From NCBI GenBank assembly GCA_001897605.1, contig MKTL01000002.1, forward strand, positions 302,683 to 366,682: DNA of 64,000 nt, in the 5' to 3' direction. Both the position numbers and the translations under genes were made by a program. The DNA is from Clostridiales bacterium 38-18 (GTDB lineage: Bacteria > Bacillota > Clostridia > Peptostreptococcales > Acidaminobacteraceae). This document shows, in pieces, positions 44,506-52,648 of this stretch (within the stretch, counting starts at the first letter, position 1; the number at the start of each line of letters is the position of its first letter). Below the pieces are notes generated by a model that ran no database searches, was not told where the DNA came from, and saw only the letters and a list, made by a program, of their open reading frames with translations.

Positions 44506-45843
44506 ATGAAATTAGACGAGACAACAAGCCCTGTTAAACTTGCAATACCTATATTTATTGAATTATTACTCTTCATGTTCATGGGGAATGTAGATACAAT
44601 TATGTTAAGCCGCTATTCGGATTTGGCAGTTGCTGCCGTAGGGAACGCTAATCAACTAACCAATACACTTCTTATTTTGTTCAACATCACATCATCTGCA
44701 ACTGGCATTATGGTGACACAGTACATCGGCGCTTCAAAGAGAGAAAATCTGAATAAAATTTATACCATGGGCTATGGCATGAACCTAATTCTTGCGGTAT
44801 GCTTAGGGGCACTTTTTATGTTATTCCAGCCACAGTTTTTCAATTTAGTTAATATGCCAAAGGAACTTTTTACAGATGCAAAAGCATACTTGTCTGTTAT
44901 AATGACTTTTTTATTTATTCCAGCATTTTTTAGTTTGTCTTCCATAATCTTAAAAAGTCATGGCATTACAAAGCTTTCCATGTACCTGGCGATTATGATG
45001 AATGTTGTTAATATTATAGGTAATTATACATTTCTATTTGGTCCATTCGGTTTGCCAGTTCTTGGAGTGAAGGGCGTAGCCATATCAACCGTTGTCAGCC
45101 GTGGATTAGCAGTATTTATCATGATTTGGGTTTTGATAAAAAAAGTAGATGTAAAAGTGAGTTTAGCCTTTTTAAGACCTTTTCCAAAACAGATTTATAA
45201 ACAATTTTTAAAGCTGGGGATACCATCAGCTGGTGAACCTATCTCATATCAATTTTCTCAAGTGGTTATTTTTTCGATGATCAATACCATGGGGACGGAA
45301 ACTGTAACAACAAAAATATACGTTCAAATCATTGTTTGGTTTACCTTTTTAGCATCCTCTGCTCTCGCTCAGGCAAATCAAATTATTGTAGGTCAGCTTG
45401 TAGGTGCAAAAAGAGAAGATGAAGCAAAACACTTGACGTTTAGTACATTTAAAAAAGCGTTGATGATTACCTTCTCAGTTTCGCTGTTATTCATTCTATT
45501 AAGAAACCAACTTTTAGGCATTTTCAGCGATAATCAGAGCATTATTCAGCTGGGAGCTTTAATCTTAACCATTGATATTTTTGTTGAACTTGGTCGTGTG
45601 TCAAATCTAGTCATTATTTCGGCACTGAAAGCTGCTGGTGATGTTAATTTTCCAGTAATTGTCGGTATATTTTCTATGTGGCTGGTTTCGACCTTATTGG
45701 CTTATATTTTGGGAATTGTCCTTGGGCTTGGCCTGTTGGGAATTTGGATTGCTATGGCAGCAGATGAGGTATTAAGAGGCATTATCATGATTTTTAGACT
45801 AAAAAGCAATAAGTGGAAAGGAAAACGTATCGTTTCGGAATAA
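44506..45843 (+). CDS. MATE family efflux transporter
   Basis: 445 residues; AAGGGAGAGG before the ATG. About twelve transmembrane helices in two similar halves. The N-terminal LAIPIFIELLLFMFMGNVDTIML and the VAAVGNANQL loop are typical of the MATE family, and ALAQANQIIVGQLVGA is the matching helix in the second half. It exports drugs or metabolites using a cation gradient. Substrate unknown. Single-gene unit. Confidence 0.9.
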   Translation: MKLDETTSPVKLAIPIFIELLLFMFMGNVDTIMLSRYSDLAVAAVGNANQLTNTLLILFNITSSATGIMVTQYIGASKRENLNKIYTMGYGMNLILAVCLGALFMLFQPQFFNLVNMPKELFTDAKAYLSVIMTFLFIPAFFSLSSIILKSHGITKLSMYLAIMMNVVNIIGNYTFLFGPFGLPVLGVKGVAISTVVSRGLAVFIMIWVLIKKVDVKVSLAFLRPFPKQIYKQFLKLGIPSAGEPISYQFSQVVIFSMINTMGTETVTTKIYVQIIVWFTFLASSALAQANQIIVGQLVGAKREDEAKHLTFSTFKKALMITFSVSLLFILLRNQLLGIFSDNQSIIQLGALILTIDIFVELGRVSNLVIISALKAAGDVNFPVIVGIFSMWLVSTLLAYILGIVLGLGLLGIWIAMAADEVLRGIIMIFRLKSNKWKGKRIVSE

Positions 45844-45857
45844 TGTTTGTCAAAGAC

Positions 45858-45885
45858 TTGAGATTGCATAAAAAAATGGTATAAT
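45858..45885 (+). promoter_or_regulatory. Promoter of the ABC-F gene, TTGAGA-16-TATAAT
   Basis: Perfect -10 with a good -35 and 16-bp spacing, 47 bp before the chosen start codon. Confidence 0.7.
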
Positions 45886-45931
45886 AAATAGTTGAGTGTA
45901 TAAGTTCGGATAATTGAAAGGTGGCAAAAAA

Positions 45932-47551
45932 GTGATACAAGTAACTAATGTTAGTTTGCGTTTTAGTGATCGCAAACTGTTTGATGAGGTAAATTTAAAA
46001 TTTACACCTGGCAACTGCTATGGTGTTATCGGTGCAAATGGCGCTGGAAAATCGACGTTTCTTAAAATTCTTTCAGGTGATATTGAGCCTTCATCTGGTG
46101 AGGTTTTTATTACGCCTGGTGAGCGCTTGGCTGTTTTGAAGCAGGATCATTTTGAATTCGATGAGTTTTCAGCAATGGATACTGTTATTATGGGTCATAA
46201 AAGACTCTACGAAATCATGAAGGAAAAAGACGCGCTTTATATGAAAGAAGATTTCACAGAAGCAGACGGCATGAAGGCTGCTGAGCTTGAAGGCGAGTTT
46301 GCAGAGCTCGACGGATGGGATGCTGAATCTAATGCAGAAAAGCTGTTGAATGGCTTAGGTGTTAATTCAAGCAGTTTCGGTAAAATGATGGCAGATGTTC
46401 CTTCTGATGATAAAGTGAAAATCTTATTGGCACAATCGTTGTTTGGCAATCCACATATTCTTTTACTAGATGAGCCTACCAACCACTTGGATTTTAAAGC
46501 GATTAAATGGTTAGAGGAGTTCTTAATCAACTATCCAAACACCGTAATAGTCGTTTCCCATGACCGTCATTTCCTTAATAATGTATGTACGCATATGTTG
46601 GATATCGATTTTGGAAAAGCAAAGATGTTCGTTGGTAACTACGATTTCTGGTATGAATCAAGTCAATTAATGGCGAGACTATTAAAAGAGCAAAACAAGA
46701 AAAAAGAAGAGAAAATTAAAGAATTACAAGACTTTATCGCACGTTTTAGCTCAAATGCTTCTAAGGCGAAGCAAGCGACATCTAGAAAGAAAATGCTTGA
46801 TAAAATCAATATCGAGGATATCCAACCTTCTTCTAGAAGATATCCATTTGTAGGGTTTACACCTGAAAGAGAAGCGGGCAAAGATATCTTACTAGTTGAA
46901 GGGATCTCTAAAACGGTAGATGGCGAAAAGATTTTAGATAATGTTTCATTTACAGTAAATAAAGGCGATAAAATCGTATTCATGAGTAGAAACGATGCAG
47001 CTAGAACGATGCTGTTTAAAATCCTTATGGGAGAAGAAACTGCTGATGAAGGAAGCTTTAAATGGGGCGTAACAACTTCACAAGCATACTTCCCTAAAGA
47101 CAATACAGAGTTCTTTGAGGATGTGGACATGAACCTCATCGATTGGTTAAGACAATTCTCAGAAGAGAAAACTGAGACCTTTATTCGTGGTTTCCTTGGT
47201 AAAATGTTATTTTCTGGTGATGAACCACTTAAAAATGCAAGTGTTTTATCAGGGGGAGAAAAAGTAAGATGTATGTTCTCTAAATTAATGCTTTCTAAAG
47301 CGAATGTCATTATTTTAGATGAACCAACCAATCACTTGGATCTTGAATCAATTGAAGCGGTTAATAATGGTTTGATCGCATTCAAAGGCACGATGCTATT
47401 TACGTCACATGACCACAAGTTTATTGAGACAATCGCAAATAGGGTTATTGAAATCACGCCAAATGGCTTATTTGATAAGATGGTTGATTTTGATGAGTTC
47501 TTGGATTCGGATGAAATTCAACAGCAAATTGAAGAAATGTATAAAAAGTAG
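45932..47551 (+). CDS. ABC-F family ATPase (YkpA/YbiT-like)
   Basis: 539 residues from GTG 45932, 7 nt after AAAGGTGG; a TTG at 45914 in the same frame precedes the SD. Two ABC domains without membrane helices: Walker A GANGAGKST (34-42) and Walker B LLLDEPTNHLD in the first; signature LSGGEKV (about 440) and VIILDEPTNHLD in the second. A linker lies between. ABC-F proteins act at the ribosomal E site. The first domain has PSDDK (about 157-161) where LSGGE is expected. Its class within ABC-F (housekeeping rather than antibiotic resistance) is judged from overall wording. Confidence 0.9.
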   Translation: MIQVTNVSLRFSDRKLFDEVNLKFTPGNCYGVIGANGAGKSTFLKILSGDIEPSSGEVFITPGERLAVLKQDHFEFDEFSAMDTVIMGHKRLYEIMKEKDALYMKEDFTEADGMKAAELEGEFAELDGWDAESNAEKLLNGLGVNSSSFGKMMADVPSDDKVKILLAQSLFGNPHILLLDEPTNHLDFKAIKWLEEFLINYPNTVIVVSHDRHFLNNVCTHMLDIDFGKAKMFVGNYDFWYESSQLMARLLKEQNKKKEEKIKELQDFIARFSSNASKAKQATSRKKMLDKINIEDIQPSSRRYPFVGFTPEREAGKDILLVEGISKTVDGEKILDNVSFTVNKGDKIVFMSRNDAARTMLFKILMGEETADEGSFKWGVTTSQAYFPKDNTEFFEDVDMNLIDWLRQFSEEKTETFIRGFLGKMLFSGDEPLKNASVLSGGEKVRCMFSKLMLSKANVIILDEPTNHLDLESIEAVNNGLIAFKGTMLFTSHDHKFIETIANRVIEITPNGLFDKMVDFDEFLDSDEIQQQIEEMYKK

Positions 47552-47611
47552 TTGCTTTTCAGAAAATAAAGACAATTGTAAACTTTTTTTAAATAGTTGC
47601 TTCTAATTTTC

Positions 47612-47640
47612 TTGCAAAAGAACTTATTATTGTGTATGAT
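47612..47640 (+). promoter_or_regulatory. Promoter of the cold-shock gene, TTGCAA-17-TATGAT
   Basis: Good match at ideal spacing. The predicted leader is about 120 nt, long as in cspA genes. Confidence 0.7.
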
Positions 47641-47674
47641 TAAAAGGTAACTTAGATTCACCTGCATCAAATCA

Positions 47675-47719
47675 ATTAATAAGTTGGAACAACCTCTGGT
47701 CTTCCAAAGTTTTATTAAT
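47675..47719 (+). promoter_or_regulatory. Hairpin in the cold-shock gene leader
   Basis: ATTAATAA pairs with TTATTAAT and TTGGAA with TTCCAA, forming a long imperfect stem in the 5' UTR. Cold-shock mRNAs commonly use leader structure for temperature-dependent translation; that role here is inferred. Confidence 0.5.
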
Positions 47720-47767
47720 GGCGTTCGGGTTTAGGTTTTCTAGGAATAAAAATTTTGGAGGAACAAA

Positions 47768-47968
47768 ATGAACGGTACAGTTAAATGGTTCAACTCAGAA
47801 AAAGGATTCGGTTTTATTACTGGTGAAGATGGTAAAGATGTATTCGTACACTTTTCACAAATCAACAAAGATGGCTTCAAATCTTTAGAAGAAGGCGAAG
47901 CAGTTACTTTTACAATCGCTCAAGGCCCTAAAGGTCCTCAAGCTGAAAACGTAACACCACTTAGATAG
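47768..47968 (+). CDS. Cold-shock protein (CspA family)
   Basis: 66 residues; GGAGG before the ATG. Single OB-fold domain with RNP1 KGFGFI (12-17) and RNP2 VFVHF (25-29), plus the [13 protein letters not shown] start. Binds single-stranded RNA/DNA as an RNA chaperone. Own promoter, long leader and terminator, so monocistronic. Confidence 0.97.
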   Translation: MNGTVKWFNSEKGFGFITGEDGKDVFVHFSQINKDGFKSLEEGEAVTFTIAQGPKGPQAENVTPLR

Positions 47969-47975
47969 TTGAGCG

Positions 47976-48001
47976 AGCCCCGATAAAATCGGGGCTTTTT
48001 T
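47976..48001 (+). terminator. Terminator after the cold-shock gene
   Basis: AGCCCCGAT-AAA-ATCGGGGCT followed by TTTTT. Confidence 0.92.
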
Positions 48002-48076
48002 ACATATTAAACTAAGTTATAGGATTACTGAGGTCATAGGTTATTCAGCTGATTATAGGGTAATAATAAAACGACG

Positions 48077-48104
48077 TTTACAATGAAATTAAACATGATA
48101 TAAT
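48077..48104 (+). promoter_or_regulatory. Promoter of cvfB, TTTACA-16-TATAAT
   Basis: Perfect -10, good -35, 16-bp spacing, about 30 bp before the start codon. Confidence 0.7.
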
Positions 48105-48134
48105 GGTTATCAGACTATTTGTAAGGAGTAATTT

Positions 48135-48971
48135 ATGCTAGAGATTGGCAAAGTACAAACTGCCTATGTGAACAGAGTATCTGAGCAGGGCGTTTATTTA
48201 ACAGAACAAAAGGACGGAGAAGTAGAAGCTTTACTTCAAAAGGGTTTTTATAAAGTAGAACCAGAAATAGATGCCTCAATAGAAGTATTTATATATAAAG
48301 ACAGTGAACAAAAATTAATTGCAACAACAAAAAAACCATTGCTACAACTGGGTGAAATCGGGATGTTATCTGTTGTAGGCTCCATTCCTAACGCTTATTT
48401 TCTCGATCTTGGTATTGAGAAGGATTTGTTTTTGCCTAACAATGAAGCGAAAGGAAAACTACAAAAGGGCAGAAAAGTCTTGGTTAAATTAATCAAGGAT
48501 TCGAATGAACAGCTTTTAGCAACTATGAAAATATACAACCATTTAACAGAAGGGACTCATATTAAGACTGGTGAACATGTTAAAGGTGTTGTCTATGAAA
48601 TCAAAGATGAGATGGGTGCTTTTGTTGCAATCGATGGTAAATATCACGGTTTCATACCAAAACATGAGCTCTACAAGGAAATCAAGGTTGGAGCAGAATT
48701 AGAAGCAAGGGTTACACGCGTTCGAGAAGATGGAAAAATTAACCTTAGTATCAAGGAAAAATCTGCGGTACAAGTTCATCAAGATGTTGATATTTTAATG
48801 AAAGCATTAACTGAAAACGATGGCCAGCTTTATTTAAATGACGAGAGTGAGCCAGAGGTCATAAAAAAACGTTTAAATATGAGCAAGAAGGCTTTTAAAA
48901 GAGCAGTAGGACGTTTACTGAAAGAAGGGAAGCTTCAAATTTTTGAAGATGGCATTCGATTGATTAAATAG
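48135..48971 (+). CDS. cvfB: S1-domain RNA-binding protein, CvfB/YitL family
   Basis: 278 residues; AAGGAG before the ATG. Three S1-like segments (about 1-65, 70-135, 143-210; the third reads GEHVKGVVYEIKDEMGAFVAIDGKYHGFIPKHE) and a C-terminal winged helix (about 225-278) are the CvfB arrangement. Binds RNA; affects virulence-gene expression in staphylococci, but the role here is unknown. The IIB-like gene follows after 21 nt. Confidence 0.85.
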   Translation: MLEIGKVQTAYVNRVSEQGVYLTEQKDGEVEALLQKGFYKVEPEIDASIEVFIYKDSEQKLIATTKKPLLQLGEIGMLSVVGSIPNAYFLDLGIEKDLFLPNNEAKGKLQKGRKVLVKLIKDSNEQLLATMKIYNHLTEGTHIKTGEHVKGVVYEIKDEMGAFVAIDGKYHGFIPKHELYKEIKVGAELEARVTRVREDGKINLSIKEKSAVQVHQDVDILMKALTENDGQLYLNDESEPEVIKKRLNMSKKAFKRAVGRLLKEGKLQIFEDGIRLIK

Positions 48972-48992
48972 GATAAGGAATAAGGTGGTAGT

Positions 48993-49367
48993 TTGAAGGT
49001 TGTTTTAATGCTCTGTAATGGTGGTTTATCAGGTCAGCATTTTTTGAATGCACTCGCGCGTACGGTCTCGGATGATGGCTATAAAGTAGGCGTTGATTTT
49101 GGCGGAATTCTGTATGATAAAAAAGCTTTGAGTAAGTATGAAGAAATGGATTATTTGTTTCTTTTTGCACCTGCAACGGAAATGACACGTGATGCAATTG
49201 AGACGAGTTATATACCGATTCATACGGTTTTACTTGCACCGCAAGTAAGATATCTCTATCAAGCAATGAGCGAAGTATTTGATGGTACGGAGATAAAATG
49301 TATTGCAATAGAGCCTATTACATTTGCAGAGATGGCGGTTAAAGAATTATTTACTTTAATAAAATAG
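48993..49367 (+). CDS. Orphan PTS IIB-like protein (lactose/cellobiose type)
   Basis: 124 residues from a TTG start supported by AAGGTGG. The VVLMLCNGGLSGQHFL N-terminus has a cysteine (C8) at the end of the first strand followed by a Gly/Ser loop, the layout of IIB-Lac/Cel phosphocysteine domains. The rest alternates helices and strands as in that fold. No IIA, IIC or sugar hydrolase genes are nearby, so it may have a regulatory rather than transport role. Alternatively it is a tyrosine-phosphatase-like relative. Confidence 0.6.
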   Translation: MKVVLMLCNGGLSGQHFLNALARTVSDDGYKVGVDFGGILYDKKALSKYEEMDYLFLFAPATEMTRDAIETSYIPIHTVLLAPQVRYLYQAMSEVFDGTEIKCIAIEPITFAEMAVKELFTLIK

Positions 49368-49488
49368 CAATTTTCACCATATTTTATGTTAAAATACTGG
49401 ATTCTTTAGTATAATAGACGTGTGGAAAAGTTCACAATCGAAATTCGAATCATGATAAATGGCAAAACTGTATTTAAGAGGTGAGAGA

Positions 49489-50034
49489 ATGAGCAATAAG
49501 AACAAAGTGACTGTTAAAATAATGGATAGAGATTATACGCTAGTAAGTGATGATACAAGAGAACACATGCAGCGCGTAGCCAATTATGTTGATGACAAGA
49601 TGAGAGATCTTTATGTTAGTAACAAAAAGCTGAGTACCTCTATGGTTGGCGTTCTTACTGCTCTTAACGTTGCAGATGAGTTGTTTAAAGCGATTTCAGA
49701 ACGAGATGAACTTGAGAAAAGGTTGAATTCTCCTCAATACGAGCTTAAAACCACTAGAGATGAGCTGGATGCAGTTGTTGCTGAGTACGAACGACGAAGC
49801 AAAGCATACGAACAAATGATTCAAGAATTTTCGAGATTGATCGATTCTTCAAATATTTATGAAACTGGCGTAGCGCAACTTAAAAAGAGAATGGACAAAT
49901 TGGATATGGATTTACGCGCCAGAGAAGAAAATCTAAAAAAATCTAGAGAAGAGGTTTTAGAGATGGAGAAAGAGTTTTCATCGAAAGAGCCAGGTTCACA
50001 AATGATAGATTTTGATGATGAAACAACGAAGTAA
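49489..50034 (+). CDS. zapA: Cell division protein ZapA
   Basis: 181 residues from ATG 49489, preceded by AAGAGGTGAG; an in-frame upstream ATG (49459) lacks an SD. The first 90 residues match ZapA (KVTVKIMDRDYTLVSDD, HMQRVANYVDDKM, then ALNVADELFKA). The rest is a longer than usual charged coiled coil, as in many clostridial ZapA. It stabilises the FtsZ ring. Own terminator, ahead of the U32 gene. Confidence 0.9.
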   Translation: MSNKNKVTVKIMDRDYTLVSDDTREHMQRVANYVDDKMRDLYVSNKKLSTSMVGVLTALNVADELFKAISERDELEKRLNSPQYELKTTRDELDAVVAEYERRSKAYEQMIQEFSRLIDSSNIYETGVAQLKKRMDKLDMDLRAREENLKKSREEVLEMEKEFSSKEPGSQMIDFDDETTK

Positions 50035-50036
50035 TC

Positions 50037-50063
50037 TAAGGCGCCTTTGGCGCCTTTTTTTTA
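50037..50063 (+). terminator. Terminator after zapA
   Basis: AAGGCGCC-TTT-GGCGCCTT followed by TTTTTT. The sequence after it (AAGCTAAAAATCATTGTGGTCAA) has a weak likeness to the post-terminator repeat. Confidence 0.92.
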
Positions 50064-50142
50064 AGCTAAAAATCATTGTGGTCAACCTTATATTTTAGTT
50101 AGGTAGTTTCCTATACCTTATATAGAAAGCAAAGTGAATTAG

Positions 50143-52620
50143 ATGATAAATAAAAATATTGAACTTTTAGCACCTGCAGGATCTATGGAAGCGTTAATAG
50201 CAGCAGTTAATGGTGGTGCAGATGCAGTATACTTAGGTGGCAAGGCTTTTGGTGCAAGAAGATCTGCTTCGAATTTTGATGACGAAGAGATGATTAAAGC
50301 AATAACCTACTGCCATGAAAGAAATGTGTCTGTGTATGTAACTGTAAACACTTTGGTGAAGCAAGAAGAACTGGAATCAGTAATGTCCTTTATTGATTTT
50401 TTATATCGCAACCAAGTGGATGCTGTCATCTTGCAAGATATTGGTCTATTAAAAAGAATAAAAGTGGACTATCCAGATCTACAATGTCACGCGAGCACGC
50501 AAATGACCTTTCATAGTTTGAAAGGGGTTCAAATGGCAGAAAAGATGGGTTTTTCAAGAGTCGTTTTGTCGCGAGAATTATCATTTGAAGAAATAAAACT
50601 GATTTCAGAAGCGACTCAACTAGAAATCGAGTTCTTTGTCCATGGCGCACTCTGCATTTCATATTCAGGTCAGTGTTTGATGAGTAGTCATATTGGCGGC
50701 AGAAGTGGTAATAGAGGTGCGTGTGCGCAGCCCTGTAGAAAAAAATATCGATTGCTAAATCGCACCAATGGTAAAGTATCTGAAGTTGGTTATTTCATGA
50801 GTCCTAAGGACATGATGACTGCAAAACAAATCGAATCCTTTAAAACACTTAGCCGAGTGTCCTTAAAGTTAGAAGGACGAATGAAGGGTGCGGATTACGT
50901 TTACTCTGTGGTGTCATCCTATAGAGAAGCACTTGATGATCAATATGCTAACCGGATAGAAGACGACTTAAAAAGAACCTTTAATCGTCAATTGAGTACT
51001 GGGTTTATGTTTGAGAACACCTATAAAGAGATGATGAACTATCAACTACCAAGTTCTTATGGTACTGAAGTAGCGAAATCAATTGGTTTTACCGAAGGGA
51101 AGGTTAAACTCAAACTATCAGATGTACTCAATAAAGGCGATGAAATACAGTATCGAATTGGGATGCAAAATTTTGGAACACGAGCAGATTTGATTTATTT
51201 AAATGGACAACGTGTTAATCGTGCGTCGATCGGAGACATAGTTGAAGTTCCTTTCAAGACAAAAGTACCATCTGATCAAGTTTTTTTCAAAACCTATGAT
51301 AAAAATCACATAGATGAAATGACACAAAACAGTACTGTTGAACGTAAGCGTGAGTCGGTTCGATTCCAGTTTGAAGCTTTTAAAGGCAATCCTGCAAATC
51401 TAACCGCTGTCTTTTCTGGAGCGAATCGAAAATGCTATCAGGTACAATCAGAAAAAGATGTTGAAAAAGCTTTAAAAGTGCCCTTGTCACAGGATCGGGT
51501 TAAAGAACAACTTAGTAAACTCGGTGGCACACCATTTGAGCTTGAACGTATAGAGATCAAAATGGATGAAGATGTCACACTGCCTATAAGTGAAGTTAAC
51601 TCAATGCGACGACAGCTTTTAGAATTGTATTTAAGGGAAAAGTGTGTGCGCTATCCTGAAAGACAAATCAGCAAACAAAAGGGCAGCGCAACTGCTTTAG
51701 AATCAGTAAGTCTATTTAGTGAGCAGAAGACATCCCTTGTGTCAGAAAGAGAACTTTCTGGGACAGAAACGTTGATTTTAGTGTTTTCAAAATATGAGTC
51801 GCTAAAGCACGCATATGAGTTATTCGAAAAGTATGGATCGCAATCGGTGCATGTACATTTCGTATTAGATAACATCGAGGATTATCTCACTCACTTTGAT
51901 GCACTGATTCAAAATAAGGTGGCGATTAAGTTGCCAAGAATTATTCGTATTAAAGATGAAGAAAGAGTGGTCAGTCTTTTGAATCGTTTGGCGGATTTGC
52001 AAGGTTTAATAGATCAGTCAAATGTGCCTGCGATACATCTATCTCATATTGGACAACTAAACTACTTAGAGGATAGATTTTTAGATATTAGAGGCACCCA
52101 TCATTTAAATATGATTAATTCGGAGTGTGCAAAAGCACTTCATGGCTATGGTATGAACACTGTAACTTGGTCTTATGAAATGAGCCAATCTGAGTTAGAA
52201 AAAACTAAAGATGTGAATGCATTAAGCGCGTTATGGGTTTACGGTAGAGTACCATTGATGATCTCAGAGTATTGTCCAGTCGGTGGCGTGATGACTGGAC
52301 ATGATAATTGCAATTTATGTACTGTGGGAAGCTATGCCTTAATCGATGAGCATGAGACTGCTTATCCATTAAGAATGAATCGCATGGCTTGCCAAGCTGA
52401 GGTTTTATCTGAAGAAAAACTGTATTTGCTAGATCAAGTAAAAAATCTGAAGGCGATTGGCATCAAACGATTTGAATTGAGTTTTGATGAACCTGATGCT
52501 TATGATTTAGAGCTGTTAGAAAAGCTGGCACAAATACAATCAGTTGAAGAAATTGTAAAAATTAAAATCAATTCAACACAAAAGACTTCTCGCGGCCGCT
52601 TTTTTAGTGGCATCGAGTAA
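50143..52620 (+). CDS. U32 family peptidase (RlhA-like, with DUF3656)
   Basis: 825 residues. The N-terminal half matches U32: LLAPAGSMEALIAAVNGGADAVYLGG, the family signature HGALCISYSGQCLMSS (C171, C178) and GACAQPC (C194, C198), cysteines that likely hold an Fe-S cluster. A DUF3656-like collagenase-type domain fills the middle, and a second U32-like half follows with CPVGG and CNLC near residues 709-727. Related proteins hydroxylate 23S rRNA or tRNA rather than act as proteases. There is no strong SD at the ATG. Sits between zapA and mutS2, a common clostridial order. Confidence 0.88.
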   Translation: MINKNIELLAPAGSMEALIAAVNGGADAVYLGGKAFGARRSASNFDDEEMIKAITYCHERNVSVYVTVNTLVKQEELESVMSFIDFLYRNQVDAVILQDIGLLKRIKVDYPDLQCHASTQMTFHSLKGVQMAEKMGFSRVVLSRELSFEEIKLISEATQLEIEFFVHGALCISYSGQCLMSSHIGGRSGNRGACAQPCRKKYRLLNRTNGKVSEVGYFMSPKDMMTAKQIESFKTLSRVSLKLEGRMKGADYVYSVVSSYREALDDQYANRIEDDLKRTFNRQLSTGFMFENTYKEMMNYQLPSSYGTEVAKSIGFTEGKVKLKLSDVLNKGDEIQYRIGMQNFGTRADLIYLNGQRVNRASIGDIVEVPFKTKVPSDQVFFKTYDKNHIDEMTQNSTVERKRESVRFQFEAFKGNPANLTAVFSGANRKCYQVQSEKDVEKALKVPLSQDRVKEQLSKLGGTPFELERIEIKMDEDVTLPISEVNSMRRQLLELYLREKCVRYPERQISKQKGSATALESVSLFSEQKTSLVSERELSGTETLILVFSKYESLKHAYELFEKYGSQSVHVHFVLDNIEDYLTHFDALIQNKVAIKLPRIIRIKDEERVVSLLNRLADLQGLIDQSNVPAIHLSHIGQLNYLEDRFLDIRGTHHLNMINSECAKALHGYGMNTVTWSYEMSQSELEKTKDVNALSALWVYGRVPLMISEYCPVGGVMTGHDNCNLCTVGSYALIDEHETAYPLRMNRMACQAEVLSEEKLYLLDQVKNLKAIGIKRFELSFDEPDAYDLELLEKLAQIQSVEEIVKIKINSTQKTSRGRFFSGIE

Positions 52621-52648
52621 TCATTAAGGAAGATACACAGGAGGAGTT

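Noticed and set aside
46663-47331. 222-codon antisense ORF within the ABC-F gene
   Set aside because: Serine-rich shadow translation of the complementary strand with no SD or promoter; the sense gene is clear.
50064-50142. Sixth copy of the post-terminator element before the U32 gene
   Set aside because: Only TTGTGGT and an AAAATC-like piece match; too weak to count without a model score.
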